This document shows, piece by piece, positions 12,423 to 25,080 of a stretch of 64,000 nucleotides of DNA. How positions within the stretch are numbered: the first letter of the stretch is position 1; every line of letters starts with the position of its first letter. The position numbers were made by a program, and so were the translations under genes. The notes under the pieces are model-generated. The model worked only from the letters and a program-made list of their open reading frames with translations. It was not told the origin of the DNA and searched no databases. Source of the DNA: Pegoplata infirma. Taxonomy: Eukaryota > Arthropoda > Insecta > Diptera > Anthomyiidae. The stretch is from positions 319,441,038-319,505,037 of the forward strand of contig OY992536.1 in the NCBI GenBank assembly GCA_963921195.1, read 5' to 3'.

Positions 12423-13236
12423 TACACTCAACCAAAAATCATTGTGTTCCCAAAGAAAATCGCTGTAAATTTAACAGAAATTATCGTTGATTTTGACCCT
12501 ACAAATATTTATGTTGATTTCAATAAAAATTGTTGTCAGTTTTTGTAAAAGTTGATCAACTCGTTTTTTTGTAAATCAACTCGTACTTTTGGTAAACTCA
12601 ACTCATTTTTTTGTTGATATAAGAAATTTTATTAATAAAAAAAAGCTTGTTGTTATTTTTAAATATTCTTTTATTAAGTATAAATCACAATATTTTTTTA
12701 GAATTATCACCGGCTTTTAAAGCTGCAATACTTAAACACTAGATTTTCACACACTCTTCGTTTATTTATGTTATGCACTCGTAAGCCATTCTTCAGTTTT
12801 CTAATGACACCAAATCAAAAACCTTAAAAAAAAACAAAAAAATGTATAATATAGTATGAATACATAAAGTAATCAATATATTTTATTACTTACCAAATAT
12901 TTACAGGTCAGAATCTGATCATCAGATCCTATTTTTATTTATTTTTATAATATTAAATATTTTTATAAGAAACAAACACATAAAATAATTTTAAAAGAGA
13001 CAAAACAAATTTCGCATTGCTACCAACTTGATAATACAAAAATGAACGAACAGGGTTGTTTTTTCTTTTTTGGTTTTATCTATTGAATTCTGTATAAGCG
13101 TTGTAAAAAGTTGATTCAACTTTACTGATTATTCAACGATATCAACATTAATTTTTGTTGAATACGGCAATATTCTGTAAAACTTGATCTACAATGGGTT
13201 TACTAATTTTTCTACTAAGATATTTCTATGAGTGTA
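12423..13236. mobile_element. TACACTCA-family MITE, copy C (814 bp, uninterrupted)
   Basis: Complete copy from TACACTCAACC to TATGAGTGTA with TA flanks. It is the useful reference: at about 12888 it holds the uninterrupted TTTATTACTTACC site where copy D was entered by copy E, and it shows the intact sequence broken by insertions in copy A. No ORF. Confidence 0.85.
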
Positions 13237-14599
13237 GGAAGACCAAATTGGTCAACTAAATTGTGCGTTTACCATTTGCAATGGTAAATTTTAAATGAAA
13301 CATTGTTAAACATTGTTTTTATTAATCTTTTAATAGTTTTTAAAAAATAAATTTTAATTGTTTTTTTACTATATAAAAAACAACAACAGCTGATAAAAAA
13401 AATCGTGTGCAGCGTTGCAAAAAGGCATTAGAGATGATTATTTTGCGAAAAACCATAGTTGTACAATTAAGTAGTAGAAATTTTTTGGGATTTTGAATTG
13501 CGATTTTACGATTTTCCCAAAATCCAAGTTTATTTTTATATGTATGGGATTTGACATTTGAAATCCAAAAAAGTACACTCAACCAAAAATCATTGTATTC
13601 CCAAAGAAAATCGTTGTAAATTCAACAGAAATCATTGTTGATTTTGACCCTACAAATATTTATGTTGATTTCAATAAAAATTGTTGTCAGTTTTTGTAAA
13701 AGTTGATCAACTCGTTTTTTTGTAAATCAACTCTTTTTTTTTGTAAACTCAACTCATATTTTTGTTGATATAAGAAATTTTATTAATAAAAAAAAGCTTG
13801 TTGTTATTTGTAAATATTCTTTTATTTTTTATTAAGTATAAATCACAATATTTTTTAGAACTATCACTGGCTTTTTAAGCTGCAATATTTAAACAAGATT
13901 TTCACACACACTTCGTTAATTTATGTTATGCACTCGTAAGCCATTCTCCAGTTTTCTAATGACACCAAATCAAAAACCTTAAAAAAAACAAAAAAAAAAT
14001 TATAATATAGTATGAATACATAAAGTAACCATATATTTTATTACACTCAACCAAAAATTATTGTATTCCCAAAGAAAATCGTAGTAAATTCAACAGAAAT
14101 CATTGTTGATTTTGACCCTACAAATATTTATGTTGATTTCAACATTAATTGTTGTCAGTTTTTGTAAAAGCTGATCAACTCGTATTTCTGTTAGTTCTAT
14201 TCGTATTTTTGTTAATCATACTCGTTTTTTTTTGTATATTCATTCAATTTTATTTAGTAAAATGAAATGCTTATTTGTGTTGTAAATATTATTTTATTTA
14301 ATTAAATATTTTTAACAATTTTTTTTTCATGGTTTTCATTTACTCATGATTTTCACACAAACTAATTTTTTAGATGATTTTTTTGTCTTCTTTTTTCTTC
14401 GACTGTGGTGTATTTTGATGTTGTTTTTCTATCGTCTATTGTTTTATATAGCTTCTGGAACCTTTCCAACGATACCAAATCACAAATTTCTAAAAAAAAA
14501 ATAATGAAATTTGCTGTATTAATCATACATGGGATTTTTTAATTTCCATTAAATTTTAATTACCATTTCTTTATCAAATGGAAATTATAAACCCATTTC

Positions 14600-14795
14600 C
14601 ATAGAGAAACATAGAGGCGAAGGCGTCAAAAATTGAGTTGTCAAAGTACAACTTGTTTAAATGTATTTGTTGACAAAGTACGACTTGTAAATATGTATTG
14701 TGTGGTGAATTCACATCGACAACGTACGTGTGAGAAATTAGAAAAAGATAGCAATATTGTTTTTTCTTTCACCTTCGCCTCTATGTTTCTCTATG
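14600..14795. mobile_element. hAT-like MITE, CATAGAGAAACATAGAGG termini
   Basis: 196 bp with perfect inverted ends (CATAGAGAAACATAGAGGCG at the left, its complement at the right) and a perfect 8-bp duplication CCCATTTC (14592-14599, 14796-14803). It interrupts the subterminal region of the 14524-28604 element. Confidence 0.87.
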
Positions 14796-17039
14796 CCCAT
14801 TTCCATTTATCGAAATTAAAATTGAAAATTTTTGAATTTCCATTTCCTTAGCAAATTAAAATGTATGGTTGTTGAATCGACTACAAATGGTAATTTAATT
14901 TAAAAATGATTTTGAGTTTTTATACGGTATTTACACCAACGAAAACAACTTGTTTTTGAATATTTTTTTGGTTTTTGGCAAAAACTATGTAGTTTTCCCA
15001 TACAATTTAAAAACTGCGTTGCCAACCAAAACTAAACAAAAACTAGAGTTTTGGCTGTGTTCACTACTAGCTAATCATTCTGTGTGAATATTTTTTTCAG
15101 TTTTGTTTTGCTTAACTCGAATGTCAAAAATAAAATATTTGTTTTTTGTGAAATTATTATTCCAATCTGTTAAAAAAGTTAATAAATATGCAATTTATTT
15201 TTTTTATTAATGTGTGGCTATTGTTATTTTGTGTTTTTTGGTGAGTTTATAAAATAATTAATTTGATTTGACAAACAAAAACTCTATTTATTTGGTGTAA
15301 ATGGTTTGGTTTTCAAAAATCAGTTTTGGCCAAAAAGAAGTTAGTTTTTGTTTGGTCTAAACATAGTATTAAATTAATTTGAAAATTTTTAAATTTGTTC
15401 GATTTGCCAACAATATTTCAATAGTATGGTTACGAACCTGTATTTATGTGTCAATATAGAAAAAAATAAATTATAAAATAAATAAAGTTATGTAAGAAAA
15501 CTAAACAAAAAAATGTTTAAAATGATAAAACCCCTATTTTATTGGCGAATTCCGATTCTGAAAACGTGGTAAGGTAAGTTTTTGAGATGTTTAAAGTAGT
15601 TTTACATAGCCATATATGCATAAAAATGTAACAAAATTGTTTATTTTAGCAGAAAGAAAATGAACTCCTGCCTCATATTTTATCTCAAAATTCAAGACAA
15701 TATAATTAAATGGTAAGTTTTTTGAATATTTAAACGTAAAGAATTTACCACAAAATCTAAAAAACCTATGTACATACATACTGAAACGGAACTGGCGAAT
15801 TATATTTTTTTTAGCTATACCCTACAACATGTTTTGATGTCATTAGTTATTGATAACGACCACAACAGATACATATATGTAAGAAGAAATTGATTTAAAT
15901 TTGCGATCTGTATCTAGTATATGCCATTTACATTGATGGGCAGACGGACGGATATTGCCAAATCGACGCAAAAAGTGTAAGTTTTTCTTGTATTACAGCC
16001 ATACATTGCACAGTGGTTTATTATCATTTTTTTTTTTGTTGTAATAATTCGGTCATTCAGTAAATACTGGACCGATTGCAGTGCCATTTATACCAGTTAT
16101 AGCTTACGTAATTTCGAGCTTAAGTTAGGACGGAGTACCCCACATGTCCAATAGAAAGCCTCCAGGGGCCCCTAAAGTAGGACGACTTTTGCATGCAAAG
16201 GCTTTAAGTGCTTGCCAAATTTTTGTTTATTATCCGAGTTTTACGAAATTTGTTTTTTTTTAAGGGTTAAGCGCTAGTAAATACCTAAAGAAAACATTCT
16301 TGAAGTAGTCGTGATCTCTTTTACCTTCCGATTTATAAGAGGAAAAATTTTAATTTTTTTACGATCCGATTCTTTTCAACCCTGAATTTTTAGCTATTTA
16401 AATTTGTGATGTTTTAAAATCTTAACGAATAAAATATATTTTTTTTAAAGTTACATTATTTTAAACTTTAAAAAATAAAATAAAAAAAATGGGATTTTTG
16501 GCCCAAAAAGTACCAACGCTCTCTTGCTTCCAGCTTAAAAGTTTCGTTCTGAACATGCAAATTTTTTCGACTGATCTGAGAGGCAATATAACGTAAATGA
16601 TTTTAAAAACTACCATGTCAAAATGTCTTATTTTGAGCTCTCCAGCCTTATCGAAAGTTGACCAATTTTTAACACAAATTTCAACTTTACCCCCTGTTGG
16701 GCCTACCAAAGCAAACGTAGGTTCTTTAATATGTAAGTAGCTTACAACATGAATAGCTAATAATCCCCGCCTTTAATGTAGGCGTGGCAGCAAAAAAAGC
16801 AAAAAATCTGTTTTTTTGGAAATTTCATCAAATACTTTATATTTTGTTTTGTGTTTGCTATAGTAAGACCTATATAAATTTTAAATTTCATTACAATATG
16901 CTCAAAAACAAAATTGTATTGCATGTTGAAAATATATGTAATTGTTAAAATTTCGCCCAATATTTTGAAAAAAATTTCATTTGTAATTCCATTTGTAATT
17001 CGAAGATTTCATTTCCAAAAAATTAATTTTAATTGTGCT

Positions 17040-17600
17040 TTAAGCCCCTCAATTGATCTTTTTCGAATTATAACTGATTTTCGAAATACAATGTATCTTT
17101 TCTTCGAATTATAATTGATTTTTTTTAAATACAATTGATATTTATGAATACAATAGATTTTTTCGAGTTATAATTAATCTTTTTGGAATTACAATTGATT
17201 TTTTCGAATTAAAAATGAGCTTTTACAATTGATATTTTATGAATTAAAATTGGTGTTTTTCGAATTGCTTTTGATCATTTACGAATTACAATTGATCTTT
17301 TACATATTACAATTGGAATCTTCGATTAACAATTGATCTTTTTTAATAGATTTTTTTCGAACTACAATTGATCTTTTTCAAAATTCAATTTATCTTTTTC
17401 AAATTGCAATTGATTTTTTTCGAATTACTATTGCAATTTTCAAATTACAAATAGATTTTTTTTTTAAAAAATGGAATTTTAGAATTACAAATCGAACTTT
17501 CTAATTACAAGTAAGATCTTCGAATTGAAAATGGAATATTTGCATTAAAAGTTGAATCTTTAAATAATAAATGGAATTAGAAAATGGAATTACAAATGCT
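17040..17600. repeat. Degenerate array of CGAATTACAATTGATCTTTTT
   Basis: About 20-25 diverged units of roughly 21-24 bp built on TCGAATTACAATTGATCTTT, drifting at the right into TTACAAATGGAATTTTCGAA. The same motif family makes up the array in wdr61 intron 3 at 37260-37836. Confidence 0.75.
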
Positions 17601-17822
17601 ATTTTCTGATTTTTTTCTTATTTTTCAATTAACTGTCAGAATATAAATGGCAAACATTTTTATAATCAAGTGTGATATCAAATAAAATAATCACTAAATA
17701 GAATTTTAATTTGTTTTCAGAATTCCGTACCTGAAGCCGAACTGGAATCCAGTCCTTTGTCTTAATGAAATCGATATGGTAGTATAAAAATATAAAAGTT
17801 TATTTAAATTTTATTTAAATAA

Positions 17823-18111
17823 GGCCGCTGTTCCAAAAAAAGTAATTCACATAAAAAATGTGAAAATGAAAATTTCCGAATTTTTTTGGTGTTCTAGATT
17901 TCACATCCGAATTTCTTTTTCGTTTTGTTTCACATAAATAAAATTTTGTAAAAGTAAAAAGAATGCAATTTTTTCCTTACAATTTTTTAAATTTAAATTA
18001 TTCGATTTCAACTTGGAATTAAAACGTGATCAACAAAACACTTAACTTGATTTCATGTGATTCGGAAATTTTCATGTGAATTGAAAAGTTGTGAAAGACA
18101 GAACAGAGGCC
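17823..18111. mobile_element. PIF/Harbinger-like MITE, copy 2 (inverted)
   Basis: GGCCGCTGTTCC at the left and CAGAACAGAGGCC at the right, flanked by TAA (17820-17822, 18112-18114). It is the reverse-orientation relative of 7728-8013, sharing the AATTCACATAAAAAATGTG and GTTGTGAAAGACAGAAC blocks. Confidence 0.8.
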
Positions 18112-19499
18112 TAAGTAAGAATTTGGCAAAAATAAAATTAACATATTATGAATCCCTTTTCGGATTCTGCCTCATGCCAAAATATTGAAAACGATTGGGT
18201 TTCTTGCAAGTTGTGGTGTAGAAATTTTAATTATTTACATACGTACTCGTATGAATGTCTAAATAAATTAAAGACTTAAAGGTAAATACGTAAATTCAAT
18301 TTCTATGTTATCTTCAAAATTGTTTTTTCTCATTGAACCGCTAAAATGTATTTAGTTTTTGATTCCTCATTCCATTTTGCATGTTTGGAACAATTTCCAT
18401 TGATTATTTCAGTTGGGAAACAGTGGACACATAGTTCGCTTGCCATTAGCGCGTTATGCAACGTTTAAAGTGTTCCCTCCAAAAATGCTCTCCAGGAGTG
18501 TTCAACTGTTATAATCTGACTTGGTCACAACTTATTACGCCCGGAGGTAGCCTAGCTTATGAATGTATTTCCTTTTTTGCAAAACAGTTTACAAAAAGTG
18601 AATAGATTTCTAATGCTTGAGCTTTTGGAAAATAATGTTGTTTGTTGTCAAATATGTCAAATGGTATAATTACCAAACTTTACACTCAGAAAATTATTGC
18701 AGTTACTATATGACGGTTGTTTGTGTAGTAAGTAGTAGCTGTTGTTTTTAACTACAATTTCGGTCGTTTTTGTGTGAAAAAATCTCAAACAACTTTTTTT
18801 TGTAGTAGTTTCAAAAAATAAACACAAAAAATATACTACACTGTAGTAATAGTTGATTTATGTAGTTGTTTTTAGTTTTTTTCTAAAAACTCGTTTTTTT
18901 CTAGAAATTTTTATTGCAAACGAATGTGTCGAACGAGTTGGTCGTGCGGGATGCGGAAGGAATTATTTTTATACCAAATAAATAATATCTAAATAAATTA
19001 AATTACAATTTATTAAATTTAATTATAACAAAAAATATGTTTTTGGAAAAATATTCTTGAGCGAAAGAAAATAAGTGGATAAATGAGATAACAAGTGTGT
19101 ATAATATAGCGCTCACATACAGGCAACCAAGCCGACACGAAATTTTCGGCGGCGGCGGCGCGACTAATTTTGCTTGCCAGCGGCGGCTTTTGTACTTTTC
19201 GGTCGGCGGCGGCTCATTCATCGGCTCATTTCCTTTTCATTTTTTTTTTGTTGTAGGGTTGTATTTTTGCGAGTTTGTGTTTGGTTTTTGTAATGATACA
19301 ATCAAAATTTGCATTTTTTGCCAGTTTTATTGTGCATCAGAATTAAAATAAAGAAAAGAATTAAAATAAAGAATATTATGTTTTCGGTTGTAATTTGATT
19401 ACAATTCTCATTAAATTTTGTACCGGTCATAAATCTGTTGCAATATTTTAAATTAAACCTTGTGAAAAAATATCTGTTATGAATATCTCGTTTTTATTC

Positions 19500-19760
19500 C
19501 CTGTACTTACTCAGTGGGGCGAAAATCAAAGGTTGCGAACCATTGCCATAAAGTATATATATTCATGATCACCGATCGATTTTAAGACATTCTAGCGATG
19601 TCCGTCTGTATCTCTGTGGAAATGGTGGTCACGGCCAAAATATTATATATATATAGAAGTTCTGTATTTCAGTGATATCGGTTCAGCGGTTCAAAAGTTA
19701 TGAAAGAAAATGTAAATGTAATGTAAATGTAAAAAAAAAAAATGTCGGCGGCCCATGGTT
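19500..19760. repeat. Dispersed AAGTATATATATTCATGATC repeat
   Basis: It contains AAAGTATATATATTCATGAT, CATTCTAGCGATGTCCGTCTG and CGGTTCAGCGGTTCAAAAGTTATG, blocks that recur (partly inverted) at 22560-22860, 31945-32240, 33780-34160 and 39120-39500. A long-dispersed non-coding repeat of unknown class. Confidence 0.55.
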
Positions 19761-19958
19761 TCCGAGTTAGGGGCCTCCAAAGTTCGGATATCGAATTTAA
19801 TATATCTTCTCCAATAATGGTCCGATCAGGCTAAAAAAAATTGGATTCATTAACCCATTTTGGCATAAACCTAAATTTTAGATTTTTTAATCGAAGTTTT
19901 TAAAGAAAATGCTCAAAATTGTAAAATTATGCATTATTAAGGTATTTATTTTTATAAC

Positions 19959-20141
19959 TACACACAAAAAAAATTAAAAAAACTGTGCCAGTTTTTGGTT
20001 TAATTACAACCTATAAAGTGGTTTTGGATAACTTACCAAAGTTTTTGCTCTAAAAAACTTAGGTAAATTATACAAAACCACTTTATAGGTTGTATTATCC
20101 CCAAAACGGACACAATTTTTTATATTTTTTTTTTGTGTGTA
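19959..20141. mobile_element. TACACACAAAAAAA MITE, copy 1
   Basis: 183 bp, TA-flanked, with inverted arms containing AACCTATAAAGTGGTTTTGG. The copy at 20511-20694 is the same element in the opposite orientation. Tc1/mariner-type by its TA target. Confidence 0.8.
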
Positions 20142-20510
20142 GGCTTATAGCCTAGATATTAAGCTTTAATTTTAGCCTTCATTTGACCATTTAACCATTA
20201 TATGACCGGAGTTATTAACGTTTAAACATTGGAAAGCATATTTAAATATGTATACCAGACCCAGTGTTGCCATAACTGAATTTTGATTTTTTGATTAAAT
20301 TAACAAATAATGATTTTTTACAATTACTCTAGTTTACAACGATAATACGCAATAACTATGTCTACATATTTTTTTTGACCGCTAAACTTAAAAATTTTAT
20401 CGAAAAAAATATTTCTAATTATTTTTTTAACGGTTTTTGTTTTTCTGTAAAGACAGTTGAGCTCAGGCTCTAATTATAATTATGTATTATAATTTTTTAA
20501 TCATGTTATA

Positions 20511-20694
20511 TACACACAAAAAAAAATATAAAAAAATTGTGACCGTTTTGGGGATAATACAACCTATAAAGTGGTTTTGGATAATTTACCTAAGTTTTTT
20601 AGAGTAAAAACTTTGGTAAGTTATCTAAAACCACTTTATAGGTTGTAATTAAACCAAAAACTGGCACAATTTTTTTAATTTTTTTTTGTGTGTA
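20511..20694. mobile_element. TACACACAAAAAAA MITE, copy 2 (inverted)
   Basis: 184 bp, ends TACACACAAAAAAA and TTTTTTTGTGTGTA. Nearly identical to the reverse complement of 19959-20141. The pair, 370 bp apart, forms a large inverted repeat. Confidence 0.8.
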
Positions 20695-20879
20695 TGGTTT
20701 GAATTGAGAAAGGTGTGAAAGAAAAATTTATTTTTCTAAAAATTTAAGACATCCTGGTTCGTTTTTTACTAGTTTCATATAATCCAGTTATTATAATCAT
20801 CAGAAAAACTTTTAATGTCAAATTTATTCAGTTAATAGTCAATTTTATTCTATATGTGAAAATTATTAACAGATCACAG

Positions 20880-20965
20880 CCGCCAGGGATTGAACCCATG
20901 ATCTGTAATGTTTTTGCTATTAACTGCCTCTTAGGTACGATCACTCTAGACTGATACGCTAAGTT
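20880..20965 (-). repeat. tRNA-like (SINE-like) segment
   Basis: On the minus strand a B-box-like GGGTTCAATCCC (20886-20897) lies downstream of an A-box-like TTAGCGTATCAGTC (20949-20962). The spacing suits a Pol III internal promoter, but no compact cloverleaf is apparent. A tRNA-derived repeat is the likeliest reading. Confidence 0.4.
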
Positions 20966-22559
20966 GGCTGTTAAGCAAGTATCAACTAAATCATGGTTTT
21001 TCAATTCCTGTGTGGTTGTTGCAATTGTTTTTTCGTACAGAAGAAGGTGAAATTGCATTATGGTGAATAAATTCAATTTTTTAGTAATCATCATTCGTCC
21101 TCCTCTCCTTCATCAACTCTGATCTAAGTACTTATTTTGCAACCTTGCCAGAACATGGTCTATATTTTGTAGACACAAATGTTAGGTGTTGCCATTTTCC
21201 AAAGATACTATATTGCCACTTAGGCCGACTTAAAGTCGTTATTTAACGGTTTTTGGAGTTATTTTCACTGTTTTCCCTATATCTTGAGTAATGTAACTCC
21301 GATCTACTCGTGATAAAAACCAAATTAAAGTTAATCAAATTTGCAACAAACTTTTCACACGTTACTTTCCCATCAGTTCAAAAGTTTACGCCCGATAGAC
21401 AAATATATTGTAAAAATACATTTTTTGATCAAAAAAATTCATTTGCTGATCAAAGAACTTATTTTTTAACGAATCGTTGTAAATTAACAAGTTTTTTTAT
21501 TTACCGTAAAAGCCTGAACCTATACAAATATAACAAAATGGGTTTCATAAAAATCTATGGGCAATCACCAAAGTTATAATGAATTTTTTGAAACTACGCA
21601 TACAAATTTCCTTATTTTTTTTTTGTATTTAAATTTAAAAATACAAGAATAAAAACTTGGTTAAATACCATAGTGTGTATTTTCATATAATAAGTCATAA
21701 CTTTGGTGATAACCCATAGATTTTCATCAAACCGACTTTGTTATCTTAGTTAAGGATCAGGCTTATACACAGTCTATAGATGAAACACATTTATATAACA
21801 TGGACTTGAACTAATATTATTAATTATATTTTGTTTTAAAGGTGCTAAAAAGTTGAAAATTTATTTTTTCAACAGAGTATTTGGTTACCCTGGAAACATA
21901 ATTTTTTACTACTTTAAATCTACTCAAAATATAATATTTTAAAGGTCGAAACAAGCAATTTTTAGTTTAATTAAAAATTAATAAGTATTTGATGCAATAA
22001 AGTTTTTTTTTTTTGTTACAGCTAACCGGTAACGAAGTACCGGGCGTGTTAGCTAGTAATACATAAAACAAGTAGAAAAGTTAAATTTGACTTTGCCGAA
22101 TCTATGAATACTAGGGTGGTTCTTAAAAAACAAAAGTTGGATTTCTGCACCGGACACCCCCGCAGTTTATTAAGATTCATGAATGTTCTTAAGATCGCAC
22201 CGGGCTCCTGAAGTTCAGGCTCTGGAGCAAAATAGACCCTTTAAAAAAAATCAAGTAAAAAAGTTAAATTCGGCCTTGCCGAATGTAGTGATACCCTCCA
22301 CAATTTCAAAAAGATTATTGCAAACAACTTTATTTAAAAGGAAATTACTTTTGAAAAAAAAAAAATTGAAAAAAATTCCGCGAAAACAAAATTTTGGTAA
22401 AAAAAAAAATCTGCGATTTTTTTCTTTTTTTGTCAAAAAATATGTTCGTACTTGTTTAAATACCATTTGGTGTTCAATTATGTTCACATATGTCAACCAG
22501 AAGCCGAATTAAAGCATTTTGTATTTTTAGGTTATGTTGAATGTACTGAAATTTTTGAG

Positions 22560-22860
22560 GTGTGCTTACATTTTCGTTCATAACTTTTGAACCGCTGAAC
22601 CGATATCGCTCAAATGCAATACCAAACTTCTCGGGAGAACTTCCAACATATATGTTAAGTTTCAGTCATCTCTGTGCAATATTTTGTCGGCGAGAGCATT
22701 TTCCACAGACAGACGGACAGACGGACATCGCTAGAATGTCTTAAAATCGATCGGGCATCATGAATATATATACTTTATGGGGTCCCAGACCGATATTTCG
22801 ATGAGTTACAAACGGAATGACAAACTTATATATACCCTCTATCACTAAGTGGAGGGTATA
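22560..22860. repeat. Dispersed repeat ending in ACCCTC...GAGGGTATA hairpin
   Basis: It contains CAGACGGACAGACGGACATC, ACTTTATGGGGTCCCAGACC and a short terminal hairpin TATACCCTC/GAGGGTATA near 22830-22860. The same blocks occur at 15830, 19500, 31945, 33780 and 39120. Non-coding. Confidence 0.6.
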
Positions 22861-22880
22861 AAAAATGTAAAAAAAAAATT

Positions 22881-23794
22881 AAATAAATCATTATGAAACC
22901 GGGTTTGTTTAACAATTGACCCTTAGTATTTAATTAAAAATTTATAGTTTTTTCGGACATAGTTAACCCTTTACAACGTAAGGTCAAAACATTTAGTTTT
23001 TTTGAGATCACGCCCATGGATTTTAAAATTTTATTCCCATAAATTTAAATATCTCCAAGTTATATTGCTCAATTTTGTTGAATACTTCTTGCAGAATTAA
23101 CGTTCAATTTTGGGTATTTTTCGCTCTTTCCATTTAGCGCGATTATTTTTTAGCGATTTTTAAGAAAATGCGTTTTTTCAACCATTATTGTGTATTTTTT
23201 TGCTTTTACCAAAATTTTGGGAACAATTAACTAAAGTTCAATTGAATATTGTTCCAATTGACCTTTATTACACAGTACTTTCAATAATTTTTTGTAATAA
23301 AATCAAATTTTGGTTTTTGGCCACCTGGCCGTCGGTCAACATGGGTTAAAAACCCATGGACTAGTAGCATTTGAAAACCGTATAATTAAGTTCAAATTGA
23401 AAAATATTCAATTCAATTTTAGTTGTTTTTTCCCCAAAATGTTGGTCAAAGCAAAAAAATAAACAATATTGGTTAAAAAAAGCATTTTCTTGAAAATCGC
23501 TAAAGTTAAGTCGATACATGCGCTAAATGGAAAGAGCGAAAAATACCCAAAATTGAACATTGATTCTCCCAGATGTATTTAATAAAATTGAGCAATAAAA
23601 CTTAAAGATTTTAAATTTATGGGAATACAATTTTTAAAACCATGAAATTGTGTCTTTGGGCATGATCTTAAAAAACGATAATTTTTTTGGCCTTACGTAG
23701 TAAAGGGTTAACTATGTCCGAAAAATCTATACATTTTTAATTAAATACTAAGGGTCAATTGTTAAACAAAACCGGCTTCCTAATGATTTATTTA
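22881..23794. repeat. 0.9-kb palindrome
   Basis: The left arm begins AAATAAATCATTATGAAACC and the right arm ends in its near complement (TAATGATTTATTTA). Arm blocks such as GTTTAACAATTGACCCTTAG and GGAAAGAGCGAAAAATACCC reappear inverted. The centre is near 23335 (CATGGGTTAAAAACCCATG). Foldback-type, no ORF. Confidence 0.75.
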
Positions 23795-24304
23795 TTTTTT
23801 TTTTTTTTTTTTACAAAAAATATTTTTTTTTAAAAAAGGTCTATTTTGCTCCAGGGCCCGAACTTTAAGAACCCGGTGCGACCTTAAGAACCTTTTCGAA
23901 AAGGCTGTAGGCAAAATCGCCCAAAGAAAAATGACCCAAAAAAGAAAACGAAAATTCGCCCAAAAATTTTTCATACAAATTTGGGTCATATTTCATATGA
24001 AAAGTTACCCAATATTTTTGGGCAAATTTTCATAGTTTTTGGGCAAAATTTCGAAATTAAAAATTGGGTGATTTTTCATTACGAAAAATTACCCAAAAAT
24101 TTAATATGAAAAATTGCCCAATTTTATTTTGGTTTTATTTTTTGTCAAAATCTTAAAATGTCAAAACTGAAATATGTATCTATGTCACAATAAATCAGGA
24201 TATTATTATTTTTTTTAGAAACAGTAAACGCACATCGTGTTTTTTTTTTCATAAATTATATATTTAACTAACCAAGAATAAGCTGAAGCAAAACCGTTCC
24301 GTTG

Positions 24305-24385
24305 TTGCTAACATACAAAGGCTCTGGTGGGAATCGAACGCAAAACGCCTGCTCTTACATGCAGATTACCACGCTATATGTTAAT
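24305..24385 (-). repeat. tRNA-derived SINE-like segment, second copy
   Basis: On the minus strand TAGCGTGGTAATC (24364-24376) and CGTTCGATTCC (24330-24340) resemble A and B boxes, followed by CTTTGTATGTTA. It parallels 8281-8360. Confidence 0.5.
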
Positions 24386-24442
24386 CTATCGCAGCGCAGT
24401 AGAAAATCAAAAGTAATGGATTTAAAAACTGCATGCAACTCC

Positions 24443-24550
24443 GATGAAAGCGCCGCAGGAGAAAAATTTTACCAACAAATTTTACCAAAAAATCGCGCGA
24501 TTTTTTGTTAAAATTTGTTGGTAAAATTTTTCGCCTGCGGCGCTTTCATC
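24443..24550. repeat. Perfect-arm palindrome centred on ATCGCGCGAT
   Basis: The left arm starts GATGAAAGCGCCGCAGG and the right arm ends CCTGCGGCGCTTTCATC. The centre at 24497 is ATCGCGCGAT. The right arm alone is repeated in the following tandem duplication. Confidence 0.75.
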
Positions 24551-25080
24551 AGAGCTAATTCCAATTTTTTTTAATTCGTTAAAATTTAAGTTTCACACTT
24601 AAAACTTTTACATCAATTACTTATGCATATTCTCAAAACAACGATATATAAAAATAAATAATAACCACGTAACCTATGGTCTTATCTTAAAAGTTTTTGT
24701 CTTTGTCGTAAAGTTCTTCTGCGTAGCCGGCCTTCGGCCGGGCTTATGGATTACAAACTCCATGCCTTAGACCCACCCTCTCCAAAAAATCGCGCGATTT
24801 TTTGTTAAAATTTGTTGGTAAAATTTTTCGCCTGCGGCGCTTTCATCAGAGCTAATTCCAATTTTTTTTAATTCGTTAAAATTTAAGTTTCACACTTAAA
24901 ACTTTTACATCAATTACTTATGCATATTCTCAAAACAACGATATATAAAAATAAATAATAACCACGTAACCTATGGTCTTATCTTAAAAGTTTTTGTCTT
25001 TGTCGTAAAGTTCTTCTGCGTAGCCGGCCTTCGGCCGGGCTTATGGATTACAAACTCCATGCCTTAGACCCACCCTCTCC
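24487..25080. repeat. 297-bp tandem duplication
   Basis: 24487-24783 and 24784-25080 appear identical by eye, from AAAAAATCGCGCG to CCACCCTCTCC. The junction has a CC microhomology. Identity implies a very recent duplication or an assembly artefact. Confidence 0.85.

Larger units (their letters stand above)
14804..18680. other. Non-coding interior of the nested stack
   Basis: No gene seen. It holds a possible small element with TTTACACCAA/TTGGTGTAAA ends (about 14941-15300), a fragment of a dispersed ACGGACGGA-type repeat (15830-15965), the AATTACAATTGATC array (17040-17600) and a Harbinger-like MITE (17823-18111). Confidence 0.45.

Noticed and set aside
12204..12548. 114-codon frame on +
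   Set aside because: Runs from the outermost-element fragment into copy C across a transposon boundary.
24305..24385. Intact tRNA genes at 8281, 20880 and 24305
   Set aside because: A and B boxes are present but the arms do not give a standard cloverleaf, and surrounding sequence is repeat.
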